Shown here one piece after another: positions 53,313 to 63,669 of a DNA stretch of 64,000 nucleotides. The notes beneath the pieces were generated by a model. The model did no database searches, had not been told where the DNA came from, and saw only the letters and a program-made list of their open reading frames with translations. Location: the NCBI RefSeq assembly GCF_025452195.1, contig NZ_CP104973.1, positions 3,145,001 through 3,209,000 of the forward strand, written 5' to 3'. The DNA is from Phyllobacterium zundukense. Its GTDB lineage: Bacteria; Pseudomonadota; Alphaproteobacteria; Rhizobiales; Rhizobiaceae. Both the position numbers and the translations under genes were made by a program. Within the stretch, counting starts at the first letter, position 1. Every line of letters starts with the position of its first letter.

Positions 53313-53942
53313 GTGGCGTACGCAGACACCATTCTCAATGCCTTTGTGACGCTCATGGTTACGATCGATCCGCCCGGTCTCGCACCGCTGTTTCTGGCGC
53401 TGACGACAGGCATGAACCGGGCAGAGCGCAGTCAGGTTGCGCTCCGGTCCAGCCTCACAGCGTTCGTCGTTCTTACCATCTTCGCGATTGCCGGTGCGCA
53501 GATACTTGCGCTGTTCGGCATCACCCTCGGCGCCTTCCGCATTGCGGGTGGTCTGCTTCTGTTCTGGATAGCCTTCGAGATGATCTTTGAGCGGCGCAAC
53601 GAGCGCAAGGAGAAAAGTGCAGAGGTTGCGATTACAAAGGATCACATCCGCAACATTGCCGCCTTTCCTTTGGCGATACCGTTGATCGCCGGTCCGGGCG
53701 CGATTTCCGCAACCATTCTTCTTGCAGGAACGCTTTCGAGTGCCACATCGCGACTGGCTTTGATCGGCATAATCCTGATCTGCATAGCCTCTTGCTATGC
53801 TGTGTTTTTCCTTGCCGAGCGTATCGACGGCTTTCTTGGTGAAACAGGCCGTTCAATATTGACCAGACTACTCGGCGTAATTCTCGCCGCCCTCGCCGTC
53901 CAGTTCGTGGCGGACGGTATCCGGACCCTCGTCAACAGCTGA
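53313..53942 (+). CDS. MarC-family integral membrane protein
   Basis: A 209-residue protein with six hydrophobic spans and the MarC/UPF0056 layout: FVTLMVTIDPPGLAPLFLAL at the start, FRIAGGLLLFWIAFEMIFE in the middle, PLAIPLIAGPGAISATILLA, and RLLGVILAALAVQFVADGI at the end. Function of the family is unsettled; the old link to antibiotic resistance is not supported. Start is GTG, with AGAAAAG upstream. It is divergent from gyrA and convergent with the next gene, eight bases apart. Confidence 0.92.
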   Translation: MAYADTILNAFVTLMVTIDPPGLAPLFLALTTGMNRAERSQVALRSSLTAFVVLTIFAIAGAQILALFGITLGAFRIAGGLLLFWIAFEMIFERRNERKEKSAEVAITKDHIRNIAAFPLAIPLIAGPGAISATILLAGTLSSATSRLALIGIILICIASCYAVFFLAERIDGFLGETGRSILTRLLGVILAALAVQFVADGIRTLVNS

Positions 53943-53949
53943 TCGTTGG

Positions 53950-54366
53950 TTAATAGCCCGGGCTTATGCGGACATCGACGCCATCGCCAAAAACGACCGT
54001 CAAAGGCTTGCCTGCGATGATTTCCCCAAGTTCAGGTGCAATCGCCAGCGGGACGGCTTTGTTCACCGTTTCAAGTGCTGACGATACAAATGCCTCCTTG
54101 ACGACGCGGTCGCCGCCCGGCGTTCTAAAAATAACGCGCGGCATTGCGATAACCGTACCATCGCGCCGCAATGCAAAGCGCAACGTCACGCCCATATCTT
54201 CGGCGCCGGTTGGCCGGACCCAACAGGCAAGAAGTGCCGAACCGATTTCTCTCGTGGAATAAATCGGTTCGCTTTTGCCGCAGGCCTGTTCCGATGCCAG
54301 CGCCGGCGTCAGACCGGGCAATGTGAGAGCCATCGCTGCTGTGACGAACCACCAGATCGACCGCAT
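53950..54366 (-). CDS. Hypothetical exported protein
   Basis: A 138-residue protein with a clear signal peptide (MRSIWWFVTAAMALTLPGLT, cleavage after ALA). The mature domain, about 110 residues, resembles a TonB/TolA C-terminal-like fold in its pattern (VTLRFALRRDGTVIAMPRV, then ALETVNKAVPLAI), but that is a weak call. In-frame ATGs at 54402 and 54411 are alternatives; the former has AAAGGG well placed but would overlap the ndh gene by 26 bases. It follows ndh on the same strand and probably shares its transcript. Confidence 0.7.
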   Translation of the reverse strand: MRSIWWFVTAAMALTLPGLTPALASEQACGKSEPIYSTREIGSALLACWVRPTGAEDMGVTLRFALRRDGTVIAMPRVIFRTPGGDRVVKEAFVSSALETVNKAVPLAIAPELGEIIAGKPLTVVFGDGVDVRISPGY

Positions 54367-54376
54367 GACGACCAAT

Positions 54377-55678
54377 TCAGCGCGCCTCTGCTTCGATTTC
54401 ATCAACGGCATCCCTTTGCGTGATCAATCGTGCGCTGCGAACACCGCTGACGGAAATCCATAGCCAGCTCAACGCTACGGCAAGTCGATTGCGTACGCCG
54501 ATGAGAAAATAGATATGTGCCAGGCCCCAGAGCCACCAGGCGAGATAGCCTTTCAGTTTGATCCAGCCGAAATCGGTAACCGCCGCACGCTTGCCGATCG
54601 TCGCGAGATCACCCGCATGGCGATAGACAAACGGCCGCGGCGTCTGGTCGCCGCCGAGCCTTGCCTTGATGGTTTCGGCAATGTGCTTACCCTGCTGTTT
54701 CGCCGCGGGGGCAATGCCCGGCACAGTGCCCTTGCCGCCATTCGGCACGGTTGCGGTATCACCGATCACAAATATTTCGGGACGGTCCGGTGCAGTCAGG
54801 TCGGGTTTGACGACAACGCGTCCGGCTCGGTCGGATGGCGCGTTCAGCCATTTGGCAGCGGGAGACGCCTGCACGCCGGCAGCCCAGATGATTGTCTTGG
54901 CGCGCAGCGACTGGCCGCCGAATTCAACGCCGTCAGCATGACATTCTGTGACCGGATGGCCGAGATGAACAGTCACGCCCAGCTTTTCCAGTGCTCGCTT
55001 GGCGTAGGCCGACATATCGTCGCTGAACGCAGGCAGCACGCGCGGACCACCCTCGATCAGCACCACGCGCGCCTCTGCCGGGTCTATCACCCTGAAATCA
55101 CCCTTCAGCGTATCGCGCGCGAGATCGGCGATCGTTCCGGCGACCTCGACCCCTGTGGGCCCACCGCCTATGATCACCAGGGTCAGATATTCCATGCGCC
55201 TGGCAGGATCCGGTTCGCGCTCGGCCTTTTCAAACGCGGTCAGAATGCGCCGGCGGATCATCGTGGCGTCTTCCAGCGTCTTCAGACCGGGTGCATAGGG
55301 CTCCCAATCATCATGACCGAAATAGGCATGGCGCGCGCCGGTCGCCAGCACCAGCGTGTCATAGGGTATGGTCTCGCCGTCAGCGGTTGAAACAGTCCGG
55401 GCAGCCGTATCGACATTGTCAACAGTACCGAGCAAGGTCTTGACGTTCTTGTACTTCCGCACGAGATGCCTGATTGGCCAGGCGATTTCAGACGTCGCCA
55501 ATGTCGACGTCGCGACCTGGTACAGCAGCGGCTGGAACAAATGGTGGTTACGCTGATCGATGATTGTAATGTCGATATCGACATTACGGAGATTATAGAC
55601 AGCCTCCAGGCCGCCGAAACCTCCGCCGACGACGACGAGGCGGTGTTTGGTGTGGGATGGCGTCTGGATTTCAGTCAT
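54377..55678 (-). CDS. ndh: Type II NADH dehydrogenase
   Basis: A 433-residue non-proton-pumping NADH:quinone oxidoreductase. Two dinucleotide motifs are visible: VVVGGGFGGLEAVYNL for FAD near 15 and IIGGGPTGVEVAGTIADL for NADH near 170. IFVIGDTATVPNGGKGTVPG matches the second FAD site. The C-terminal WWLWGLAHIYFLIGVRNRLA segment is the membrane-binding part. I chose the ATG at 55678 with GGAG upstream over a start 17 codons earlier. The enzyme feeds electrons to quinone without coupling. Confidence 0.93.
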   Translation of the reverse strand: MTEIQTPSHTKHRLVVVGGGFGGLEAVYNLRNVDIDITIIDQRNHHLFQPLLYQVATSTLATSEIAWPIRHLVRKYKNVKTLLGTVDNVDTAARTVSTADGETIPYDTLVLATGARHAYFGHDDWEPYAPGLKTLEDATMIRRRILTAFEKAEREPDPARRMEYLTLVIIGGGPTGVEVAGTIADLARDTLKGDFRVIDPAEARVVLIEGGPRVLPAFSDDMSAYAKRALEKLGVTVHLGHPVTECHADGVEFGGQSLRAKTIIWAAGVQASPAAKWLNAPSDRAGRVVVKPDLTAPDRPEIFVIGDTATVPNGGKGTVPGIAPAAKQQGKHIAETIKARLGGDQTPRPFVYRHAGDLATIGKRAAVTDFGWIKLKGYLAWWLWGLAHIYFLIGVRNRLAVALSWLWISVSGVRSARLITQRDAVDEIEAEAR

Positions 55679-55763
55679 GATGAGGCTCCGATGCGCAGAC
55701 CGAGATCTGTCTAACAGACCGATTGCCATGCGACAATTGCATGAAATACCGATCAGGGATGAG

Positions 55764-56645
55764 TTATCGAGAGGTCTCTCGGAGCTCGACGCCGACCAGC
55801 GCCGCCCAACGTCCGGGCGTCATGCCAAAGGCTTTCTTGAACTGCCGGTTGAGATGGCTTTGGTCGGTGAATCCCGTTTCCACCGCGATCCCGGCCAGCG
55901 GTTCGCCGGTTTTGATCATCTCGCGGGCCCGTTGCAGGCGCCGCATCAATAAAAAACGATGTGGGCTTGTGGCATAGAGCGTGCGGAAGTGCCGGGATAA
56001 AGCGTAGCGATCAAGACCGCTTACCGCTTCAAGCTCATCTGATCGTACAAGGCGCAAGGCGTGCTCTTCGAGATAATCGCGTGCCAATTGCGTTTGCCGG
56101 ATCGCCGGCGTGCCCAGCGGCCTCGCATGCTGTCTTGCATGCCGCGTCAAGCCCAGGGTCAGGTGCGAAACGACATCGTCGACCAGTAGTTCATCCAACT
56201 CCTCATCGAGATTGCGGAGAGCTGCTACCAAGGCAGCATGTAACGCCGGATCGGCGATGACAGGATCGTTGACGAATGGCAGCGCACCTTGGCGATCGCC
56301 CAGCGACTGCAATGCCAGCGCGGGTTCCAGATAGAGCATGCGATAGCACAAGCCATCATCGGTGCCAGCGGCGCCATCATGCATCTCGTCCGGATGGATT
56401 ACGATGATATTGCCGGGCATGCTGTGGCGCCGCTCCCCGCGATACCAGAACGTTTGCACGCCGTGCAGTGTCACACCGATCGCATAGGTGTCGTGCCTGT
56501 GCAAATCATAAGCATCCCCGGCAAACCGCGCTTCAATGCGCTCGAGGCCCGGATTGGACGGCGCAGATGTAATGGCGTCCTGCACGGGAAGTTTGCACAA
56601 ACGTCCAAGACCACGCGCGGCCTCTTCGCCTAAAACGTCTTGCAT
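55764..56645 (-). CDS. AraC-family transcriptional regulator with cupin sensor
   Basis: A 293-residue regulator. An N-terminal AraC-type cupin (about 30-130; HRHDTYAIGVTLHGVQTFWY, then GNIIVIHPDEMHDG) precedes a C-terminal double helix-turn-helix (about 190-285; SGLDRYALSRHFRTLYATSP, ETGFTDQSHLNRQFKKAFGM). It is divergent from the DUF2000 gene, 38 bases apart. In many genomes this pairing recurs, and the regulator probably controls that gene. Confidence 0.92.
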   Translation of the reverse strand: MQDVLGEEAARGLGRLCKLPVQDAITSAPSNPGLERIEARFAGDAYDLHRHDTYAIGVTLHGVQTFWYRGERRHSMPGNIIVIHPDEMHDGAAGTDDGLCYRMLYLEPALALQSLGDRQGALPFVNDPVIADPALHAALVAALRNLDEELDELLVDDVVSHLTLGLTRHARQHARPLGTPAIRQTQLARDYLEEHALRLVRSDELEAVSGLDRYALSRHFRTLYATSPHRFLLMRRLQRAREMIKTGEPLAGIAVETGFTDQSHLNRQFKKAFGMTPGRWAALVGVELRETSR

Positions 56646-56683
56646 AAGCTCAACTCTTCCATGACTGACGGAGAATTATATCG

Positions 56684-57091
56684 ATGTTCGATACCAAAAT
56701 TGCAATTGTGTTGCGAAACGACATGGCGCCATGGCAGGCATTGAATGTGACGGCGTTTCTGACAAGCGGCATTGTTGCGCAATCGCCCGACGTAATCGGC
56801 GAGCCTTATCGTGACAGGGCCGGGAACACTTACAACCCGCTTTCCATCCAGCCTGTGATTGTTCTGGCGGCGGATCAGGCAACAATTTCAAACATTCACC
56901 GCCGTTCGCTCGAACGCGATATCAAGACGTGTCTCTATATCGAAGAGATGTTTTCAACCGGCCACGACGCGGCCAACCGCGCTGTCTTTGCGCAATTCGC
57001 GCCGGACGATGCGAAGGTCGTCGGCATCGCCATGCGAGCCGAGAAAAAGCTCGTCGACAAGGTTACCAAAGGGGCGAAAATGCATCCATAG
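56684..57091 (+). CDS. DUF2000-family protein
   Basis: A 135-residue protein opening MFDTKIAIVLRNDMAPWQAL, with YNPLSIQPVIVL in the middle and DAKVVGIAMRAEKKLVDKVT at the end, matching DUF2000, a small family related to peptidyl-tRNA hydrolase 2 folds. Biochemical function is unknown. It is divergent from an AraC-type regulator, which suggests induction by a small ligand. Convergent with the acetyltransferase gene, nine bases apart. Confidence 0.83.
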   Translation: MFDTKIAIVLRNDMAPWQALNVTAFLTSGIVAQSPDVIGEPYRDRAGNTYNPLSIQPVIVLAADQATISNIHRRSLERDIKTCLYIEEMFSTGHDAANRAVFAQFAPDDAKVVGIAMRAEKKLVDKVTKGAKMHP

Positions 57092-57100
57092 AAGCCGTCG

Positions 57101-57733
57101 TCACGTACAGGAGCTAAGCGCGTTAACGTCGGCGGATACAATGTGCTGCAGGTTACGGCTGATCTTTTCGACGGGCCAATCCCACCAGGCCAACGCCTCA
57201 AGCTTATTGACGGCATCCGGTTCAATACGGCTTTTCAAGGCCTTGGCCGGATTGCCGCCTACGATCGTATAAGGCGGGACATCGGCGGTGACAACCGAAC
57301 GCGACGAAATAATGGCGCCGTTGCCGATGCTGACGCCCGGCATAATCAACGCTTCATAGCCAATCCATACGTCATTGCCGATGATAGTGTCGCCCTTGTA
57401 TGGCAGTTCGCCGGGTTGCGGCATGACTTTTTCCCAGCCATTGCCGAAGATCTGAAAGGGATAGGTGGATATGCCTGACAGCTTGTGGTTTGCACCATTC
57501 ATGATGAAGCGTGCACCCTTGGCCAAAGCACAGAACTTTCCAATGACCAGTTTATCGCCAATGAACGGAAAGTGATAAAGCACGTTTCGTTCAAAATTCT
57601 CAGAATCTTCCGGATCATCGTAATAGGTATAGTCGCCAACGATAATGTTGGGGTTGGAGATCGTGTTTTTGATAAAACACACCTGAGGGAATCCTTGCAT
57701 GGGATGCTTGTTTTCTGGGCTCGGTCCGTTCAT
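57101..57733 (-). CDS. Vat/CatB-type hexapeptide O-acetyltransferase
   Basis: A 210-residue left-handed beta-helix acyltransferase. The repeats run through IGKFCALAKGARFIMNGANH, whose histidine is the catalytic one in this family, and IGNDVWIGYEALIMPGVSIG. PPYTIVGGNPAKALKSR is the usual end block. The loop and C-terminal helix fit xenobiotic acetyltransferases (streptogramin Vat, chloramphenicol CatB). Chromosomal members often have unknown substrates, so resistance should not be assumed. Translation starts at ATG 57733. Confidence 0.88.
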   Translation of the reverse strand: MNGPSPENKHPMQGFPQVCFIKNTISNPNIIVGDYTYYDDPEDSENFERNVLYHFPFIGDKLVIGKFCALAKGARFIMNGANHKLSGISTYPFQIFGNGWEKVMPQPGELPYKGDTIIGNDVWIGYEALIMPGVSIGNGAIISSRSVVTADVPPYTIVGGNPAKALKSRIEPDAVNKLEALAWWDWPVEKISRNLQHIVSADVNALSSCT

Positions 57734-57811
57734 GGGAACTCCGTAGTGTCGCGATTAAGGAGGTCATCGTCACGCCGGACATGGCGAAATCTTGACGCCA
57801 TTCTTTGCCAT

Positions 57812-58258
57812 TCATATGAATTCCCACCCCCGCGCCAGCATGAAGACGACCAGATAACGCATGGTCTTTGCGATTGTCACGAGGACCAGAAAGCTCGGCA
57901 AGGGTTCCCGCAGTACGCCGGCGACCACTGTCAGCGGATCGCCGATGATCGGCGCCCAGCTCAACAGAAGCGTCCACCTGCCGTAGCGATGATACCAGGA
58001 GGCGGCGCGATCGAGTTGCGCGTGGCTGGCGGGAAACCATTTGCGCTCGCGAAACCTGTTAATTCCGCGGCCAAGCAGCCAGTTGACCACCGAGCCAAGG
58101 ACGTTACCGATACTGGCCACCGCTATCAGCACTGCCGGCGAATAGGAATTGCTGAGGAGAAGCCCGGCGAGTGCCGCTTCCGACTGCATCGGAAGGACCG
58201 TCGCCGCAACGAAGGCTATGGCGAATAGCCCAGCATAAACGCCCAGATCACTGATCAT
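57812..58258 (-). CDS. YqaA-type small DedA-like membrane protein
   Basis: A 148-residue protein with four hydrophobic spans. Its order, AFVAATVLPMQSEAALAGLL, GNVLGSVVNWLLGRGINRF, SWYHRYGRWTLLLSWAPIIG and DPLTVVAGVLREPL, matches the YqaA branch of the SNARE-associated/DedA family; the proline-rich PIIGDPLT re-entrant motif is intact. Probably a lipid or small-solute transporter; function unproven. Same strand as ssb, 47 bases downstream of it. Confidence 0.88.
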   Translation of the reverse strand: MISDLGVYAGLFAIAFVAATVLPMQSEAALAGLLLSNSYSPAVLIAVASIGNVLGSVVNWLLGRGINRFRERKWFPASHAQLDRAASWYHRYGRWTLLLSWAPIIGDPLTVVAGVLREPLPSFLVLVTIAKTMRYLVVFMLARGWEFI

Positions 58259-58305
58259 GACTGGGCGCTGTTTCGTTCATTTGGGTGTTCTATTGGATCC
58301 GCAGC

Positions 58306-58818
58306 TCAGAACGGAATTTCGTCGTCGAGATCGCGCGAGAAATTGCCGCCAGCACTCGATGAACTGCTCGACGACGCACTGGAACGGCCGAAATCCGACC
58401 CCTCATTGTCCGATACCTGGCCACGGCCGGAACTATCGAACGAACGTCCACCGCCAGCATTTTCACCGCGTGAATCGAGCATCTGCAATTCACCACGGAA
58501 CTTCTGCAGCACGACTTCTGTCGAATAGCGGTCGTTACCCGTCTGGTCCTGCCATTTGCGGGTCTGCAGAGCACCTTCCAGATAAACCTTCATGCCCTTT
58601 TTAAGGTACTGCTCGGCAACCTTGGCAAGATTGTCGTTGAAGATAACGACGCTGTGCCATTCGGTCTTTTCCTTGCGCTCGCCGCTGTTCTTGTCGCGCC
58701 AGCTTTCCGACGTCGCAATGCGAAGGTTGACGACCGGATCACCAGAACCGAGCCGCCGGACTTCCGGGTCAGCGCCAAGATTTCCTACCAAAATGACCTT
58801 GTTGACACTGCCTGCCAT
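58306..58818 (-). CDS. ssb: Single-stranded DNA-binding protein
   Basis: A 170-residue SSB. The OB fold spans about 1-112 ([56 protein letters not shown]). A glycine/serine-rich linker with a run of eight serines leads to the acidic tip DDEIPF that recruits repair and replication partners. I chose the ATG at 58818 with GGAG eight bases upstream; the longer frame adds unconserved residues. Divergent from uvrA, with a LexA box between them. Confidence 0.96.
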   Translation of the reverse strand: MAGSVNKVILVGNLGADPEVRRLGSGDPVVNLRIATSESWRDKNSGERKEKTEWHSVVIFNDNLAKVAEQYLKKGMKVYLEGALQTRKWQDQTGNDRYSTEVVLQKFRGELQMLDSRGENAGGGRSFDSSGRGQVSDNEGSDFGRSSASSSSSSSAGGNFSRDLDDEIPF

Positions 58819-59093
58819 GATCTGAACTCCATAAATTCTGCTATTAAAATTTGCGCCATCATACAGAAGCCGCATTCAAGACGGGGCAACTGATTACCGC
58901 TATCCACAATATACAGTCCCCGGTCACGTCCGCATGGGTGGCCGCCAAAACCCTCCTGCCAGATTTGTCAGGAGACTTGTCGCACTTCCAATGCAGCCGC
59001 CAACCGCAACGCACCTGGTTTTTTACAGCCAACGCTTGAACAAGACTGCTTTCACACCCTGTCAGCACCATGTCAGGAGAGCATCCACAGTTT

Positions 59094-59108
59094 GTTCTTT
59101 TTTTGTTC
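59094..59108. promoter_or_regulatory. LexA (SOS) box, alphaproteobacterial type
   Basis: GTTC, seven bases (all T), GTTC: an exact match to the alphaproteobacterial LexA site GTTC-N7-GTTC. It lies 151 bases before the uvrA start and 275 before the ssb start, in the shared divergent region, where SOS control of uvrA and often ssb is established. The remaining 441-base gap (58819-59259) has no gene; it also contains a CTCCTG...CAGGAG hairpin near 58955-58976. Confidence 0.85.
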
Positions 59109-59259
59109 TATCACTTGCCCTAACAATGTCAACATGGCTATGGTGATTCCAACAGGGTTTGACCTCGTAAACCAGAGAAGACTTTCTAAATATAGGGAAG
59201 CCTCTCCGTGAGGGCCATAACTCCTTCCAAATAGCGCGCCCTCTCAAAGGCAAACAGAC

Positions 59260-62181
59260 ATGAGCGATCAGAAGTACATTTCCATTCGCGGTGCCCGCGA
59301 ACACAATTTGAAGAACATCGATCTCGATCTGCCGCGCGACAAGCTCATTGTCATGACCGGCCTTTCGGGCTCTGGCAAGTCGTCGCTCGCGTTCGATACC
59401 ATCTATGCCGAGGGGCAGAGGCGTTATGTCGAGAGCCTGTCCGCCTATGCCCGGCAGTTTCTCGAGATGATGCAGAAGCCGGACGTCGACCAGATCGACG
59501 GCCTGTCACCAGCGATTTCCATTGAGCAGAAGACAACCAGCCGCAATCCCCGGTCGACTGTCGGCACGGTCACTGAAATCTACGACTATCTGCGCCTGCT
59601 TTATGCACGCGTCGGCATACCATATTCGCCTGCGACCGGCCTGCCGATCGAAAGCCAGACGGTCAGCCAGATGGTCGATCGTGTGCTGGCAATCGAAGAA
59701 GGCACGCGTCTTTTCATTCTTGCGCCGATCGTTCGCGGCCGGAAGGGCGAATACCGCAAGGAACTCGCCGACCTGCAGAAGCGCGGCTTCCAGCGCGTCA
59801 AGGTTGACGGCATTTTCTACGAGATCGCCGATGTCCCGGCGCTCGACAAGAAATACAAGCACGACATCGATGTGGTGGTGGACCGTATCGTCGTGCGGCC
59901 CGATATGTCCGCGCGTCTTGCCGACAGTCTCGAGACGTGCCTGAAACTTGCCGATGGTATCGCCGTTGCGGAATTTGCCGACAAGCCGCTTCCAGCCGAT
60001 GAAACGGCCAGCGAATCCGCCAACAAATCCAAGAACGATACGCACGAGCGGGTAATGTTCTCGGAAAAGTTTGCCTGCCCGGTTTCGGGTTTCACCATTT
60101 CCGAGATCGAGCCGCGTCTTTTCTCGTTCAACAATCCCTTCGGCGCATGCCCGACCTGCGATGGTCTAGGCACACAGAAGGCCATCGATCCGACGATGAT
60201 CGTGCCCGACGAAAGCCTTACTCTTAAAGGCGGCGCCATCGCTCCGTGGTCGAAGTCGAGTTCGCCTTACTACTACCAGACACTGGACGCGCTGGGTGCA
60301 GCCTATGGTTTCAAACTTGGCGATCGTTGGCGCGACCTGGGCGAGGAAGCCCAAAAAGCCATTCTCTACGGTACGGGCAGCCGCGAGGTTCAGTTCGCCT
60401 ATGATGACGGTCTGCGTTCCTATCGCACCACCAAGCCGTTCGAAGGCGTCATTCCCAATCTGGAGCGCCGCTGGAAAGAAACGGACTCCGCCTGGTCGCG
60501 CGAGGAAATCGAGCGTTTCATGTCGGGGACGCCCTGCCCGGCTTGCAACGGCTATCGGCTCAAGCCCGAGGCTCTCGCAGTCAAGATCGGCGGTCTGCAT
60601 ATCGGTCAGGTCACCGAGAAATCCATTCGCCATGCGGATGCGTGGTTCCGCGACATCGACAAGACATTCAATGAAAAGCAGACGGAGATCGCCGAGCGCA
60701 TTCTCAAGGAGATCCGCGAGCGCCTGCGCTTTCTTAATGATGTCGGGCTCGACTATCTGGCATTGTCGCGCAATTCCGGCACGCTGTCCGGTGGCGAAAG
60801 CCAGCGTATCCGATTGGCTTCGCAGATCGGCTCCGGCCTGACCGGCGTGCTCTATGTGCTCGATGAGCCGTCCATCGGCCTGCATCAGCGCGACAACGAG
60901 CAATTGTTGAAGACACTGCGCCATCTGCGCGATCTCGGCAACACCGTCATAGTCGTCGAGCACGACGAGGATGCAATCCTCACCGCCGACTATGTCGTCG
61001 ATATCGGCCCGGCTGCGGGAATCCATGGCGGCGAGATCATCGCGCAAGGCTCGCCTGCCGACATCATGGCCAGCCCGAAATCCCTGACCGGCAAGTATCT
61101 GTCCGGCGAGATCGAAGTTGCGGTGCCTTCCGAACGGCGCAAGATCAACAAGAAGCGCATCAAGATCGTCGGCGCGCGCGGCAACAATCTCAAGAACGTC
61201 TCGGCGGAAATTCCGCTCGGCACGTTCACTGCCGTTACCGGCGTTTCCGGCGGCGGCAAATCGACATTCCTGATCGAGACACTGTTCAAGGCTGCCTCAC
61301 GCCGCATCATGGGTTCGCGCGAACATCCGGCCGATCATGACCGCATCGACGGGCTGGAATTCCTCGACAAGGTCATCGATATCGATCAGTCGCCGATCGG
61401 CCGCACGCCGCGCTCCAATCCTGCAACCTATACGGGTGCATTTACCCCGATCCGCGACTGGTTTGCCGGTCTTCCGGAAGCAAAAGCGCGTGGCTACCAG
61501 CCGGGCCGGTTCTCGTTCAACGTCAAGGGCGGGCGCTGCGAGGCCTGCCAGGGCGACGGCGTGATCAAGATCGAGATGCACTTCCTGCCGGATGTCTATG
61601 TCACCTGCGATGTCTGTCACGGCAAGCGGTACAATCGCGAGACGCTGGAGGTGCTGTTCAAGGGCAAGTCGATCGCCGACGTCCTCGACATGACGGTCGA
61701 AGAAGGTGCGGAATTCTTCTCGGCAGTACCCGCCGTGCGTGACAAGCTGCAGACGCTGGCCAAGGTCGGCCTCGGCTATATCCATGTCGGCCAGCAGGCA
61801 AATACCTTGTCCGGCGGCGAGGCCCAGCGCATCAAGCTCGCCAAGGAATTGTCGCGCAAGGCCACCGGCCGTACGCTCTATATTCTCGACGAGCCGACAA
61901 CAGGCTTGCACTTCCACGACGTGGCGAAGCTGCTTGACGTGTTGCATGAGCTTGTCGATCAGGGCAATACGGTGGTCGTCATCGAGCACAATCTCGAAGT
62001 TATCAAGACAGCCGACTGGGTCATCGACCTTGGACCGCATGGCGGCGACGGCGGAGGTGAGATCGTGGCTGTCGGCCGGCCGGAGGATATTGCCGAGGCC
62101 GAACGCTCCTATACCGGCCAGTTCCTCAGGGAGCTTTTGCGCAGGCGCCCGGGACACAAGGCGCAAGCCGCGGCAGAATAA
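59260..62181 (+). CDS. uvrA: Excinuclease ABC subunit A
   Basis: A 973-residue UvrA, the damage-scanning ATPase of nucleotide-excision repair. Two ABC modules are complete: P-loops [15 protein letters not shown] and [14 protein letters not shown], signatures [12 protein letters not shown] and [12 protein letters not shown]. Zinc cysteines lie in CPVSG...CPTCDG and in the second module CEACQGDG...[10 protein letters not shown]. Walker [16 protein letters not shown] and [14 protein letters not shown] are intact. A LexA box upstream indicates SOS induction. Confidence 0.98.
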   Translation: MSDQKYISIRGAREHNLKNIDLDLPRDKLIVMTGLSGSGKSSLAFDTIYAEGQRRYVESLSAYARQFLEMMQKPDVDQIDGLSPAISIEQKTTSRNPRSTVGTVTEIYDYLRLLYARVGIPYSPATGLPIESQTVSQMVDRVLAIEEGTRLFILAPIVRGRKGEYRKELADLQKRGFQRVKVDGIFYEIADVPALDKKYKHDIDVVVDRIVVRPDMSARLADSLETCLKLADGIAVAEFADKPLPADETASESANKSKNDTHERVMFSEKFACPVSGFTISEIEPRLFSFNNPFGACPTCDGLGTQKAIDPTMIVPDESLTLKGGAIAPWSKSSSPYYYQTLDALGAAYGFKLGDRWRDLGEEAQKAILYGTGSREVQFAYDDGLRSYRTTKPFEGVIPNLERRWKETDSAWSREEIERFMSGTPCPACNGYRLKPEALAVKIGGLHIGQVTEKSIRHADAWFRDIDKTFNEKQTEIAERILKEIRERLRFLNDVGLDYLALSRNSGTLSGGESQRIRLASQIGSGLTGVLYVLDEPSIGLHQRDNEQLLKTLRHLRDLGNTVIVVEHDEDAILTADYVVDIGPAAGIHGGEIIAQGSPADIMASPKSLTGKYLSGEIEVAVPSERRKINKKRIKIVGARGNNLKNVSAEIPLGTFTAVTGVSGGGKSTFLIETLFKAASRRIMGSREHPADHDRIDGLEFLDKVIDIDQSPIGRTPRSNPATYTGAFTPIRDWFAGLPEAKARGYQPGRFSFNVKGGRCEACQGDGVIKIEMHFLPDVYVTCDVCHGKRYNRETLEVLFKGKSIADVLDMTVEEGAEFFSAVPAVRDKLQTLAKVGLGYIHVGQQANTLSGGEAQRIKLAKELSRKATGRTLYILDEPTTGLHFHDVAKLLDVLHELVDQGNTVVVIEHNLEVIKTADWVIDLGPHGGDGGGEIVAVGRPEDIAEAERSYTGQFLRELLRRRPGHKAQAAAE

Positions 62182-62203
62182 TCGATCTAGGGAGGAGACG
62201 GAG

Positions 62204-63007
62204 ATGACCAGCGGGACCATAAGGGCGGGCATTGGTGGCTGGATTTTCGAGCCCTGGCGCGGCACCTTCTATCCAAAGGGCCTCTCCAAGGCCAAGGAAC
62301 TCGAATATGCAGGCCAGCATTTGCAGACGATCGAGATCAACAGCACCTATTACGGTACGCAGAAGCCCGAGACTTTCGCCAAATGGGCGAGCCAGGTGCC
62401 GAACGGCTTCGTTTTCTCGGTCAAGGGCAATCGTTTTGTCACCAACCGCCGCGTTCTAGCCGAAGCCGGCGAGTCGATGCAGCGCTTCATCAAGTCCGGT
62501 ATAGCCGAGCTGGGCGATCGGCTCGGACCGCTGATCTGGCAATTTGCACCGACGAAAAAGTTCGATGCGGATGATTTCGGCGCCTTTCTCGATCTCCTGC
62601 CGAAGAACGAATCCGGCCTCCCCCTGCGCCACGCCGTGGAGGTTCGAAATCCTTCCTTCATCGATCCTGACTTTGTGGCGCTGGCCCGCAAGAAGGGCGT
62701 TGCAGTGGTTTATGCGGAACATTTAGAATACCCGGAAATTGCCGATGTGACCGCTGATTTCATCTATGCCCGTCTGCAGAAGGGTGATGATGCCATCGAA
62801 ACTGCCTATCCTGCCAAGGCGCTCGACAAGTGGGCAGATCGTGTCAAACAGTGGGCAAAAGGTGATGTACCGGATGACTTGCCACTGGCCTCTCCGAAGC
62901 AGCATCCGGAAAAGCAGCCTCGCGATGTTTTCGTCTATTTCATCCACGAAGGCAAAGTGCACGCCCCGCAGGCAGCACAGGCTCTAACCCAGCGTCTGAA
63001 TGCGTAA
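62204..63007 (+). CDS. DUF72-family protein
   Basis: A 267-residue protein of the DUF72/YecE family (TIM-barrel fold, unknown function). Family blocks are IRAGIGGWIFEPWRGTFYP near 6-24, IEINSTYYGTQKPETFAKWA, FVFSVKGNRFVTNRR, LGPLIWQFAP, and FVYFIHEGKVHAPQAA at the end. GGAGGAGACGGAG before the ATG is a strong ribosome site, and decides the start over a long overlapping frame inside uvrA. It follows uvrA by 22 bases and may be co-induced by SOS. Confidence 0.9.
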   Translation: MTSGTIRAGIGGWIFEPWRGTFYPKGLSKAKELEYAGQHLQTIEINSTYYGTQKPETFAKWASQVPNGFVFSVKGNRFVTNRRVLAEAGESMQRFIKSGIAELGDRLGPLIWQFAPTKKFDADDFGAFLDLLPKNESGLPLRHAVEVRNPSFIDPDFVALARKKGVAVVYAEHLEYPEIADVTADFIYARLQKGDDAIETAYPAKALDKWADRVKQWAKGDVPDDLPLASPKQHPEKQPRDVFVYFIHEGKVHAPQAAQALTQRLNA

Positions 63008-63051
63008 CTCAAACCACCGACGCGCAATCCCTGTCCAAAAAATATGCAATC

Positions 63052-63065
63052 TGCACATTTTTGCA
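63052..63065. promoter_or_regulatory. Possible NtrC site upstream of glnB
   Basis: TGCACATTTTTGCA is a loose dyad resembling NtrC enhancer half-sites (TGCAC...). It lies 122 bases before the sigma-54 promoter, a usual distance. The match is imperfect, so this is only a candidate. The rest of 63008-63259 shows no gene. Confidence 0.35.
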
Positions 63066-63186
63066 TCAGCTTGCTGCATCGCTGCTTGTGCTTTACGGTG
63101 ACGAGTTAGGCAGAGAGGCAGAACACCTGCTGCCATTCACGCGATAAACTCAGGTTCCGGGAAATATTTAAACTATTCAACCGAGT

Positions 63187-63202
63187 TGGCATGCTTCCTG
63201 CT
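63187..63202 (+). promoter_or_regulatory. Sigma-54 promoter of glnB
   Basis: TGGCATG, CTTC, CTGCT matches the -24/-12 consensus TGGCACG-N4-TTGCW in 9 of 12 fixed positions, with the essential GG and GC exactly ten bases apart. It lies 57 bases before the glnB ATG. Nitrogen control of glnB-glnA through NtrC and RpoN is established in rhizobia. Confidence 0.78.
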
Positions 63203-63244
63203 TTTTGAAGTGAAAGCGGGCAAGAGGTCCGTTTCTATGCATAG

Positions 63245-63598
<354 letters not shown>

Positions 63599-63669
63599 TT
63601 CCCAAGCCCCTCCGCTGGCACGTTCGCGCCGGCAACCAGTATCATCGTCGCTGAACAAGGAAAATTGAT

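Noticed and set aside
61706..62203. An extension of the DUF72 protein into uvrA
   Set aside because: The extension is out of frame with uvrA and low-complexity; GGAGGAG immediately precedes the ATG at 62204.
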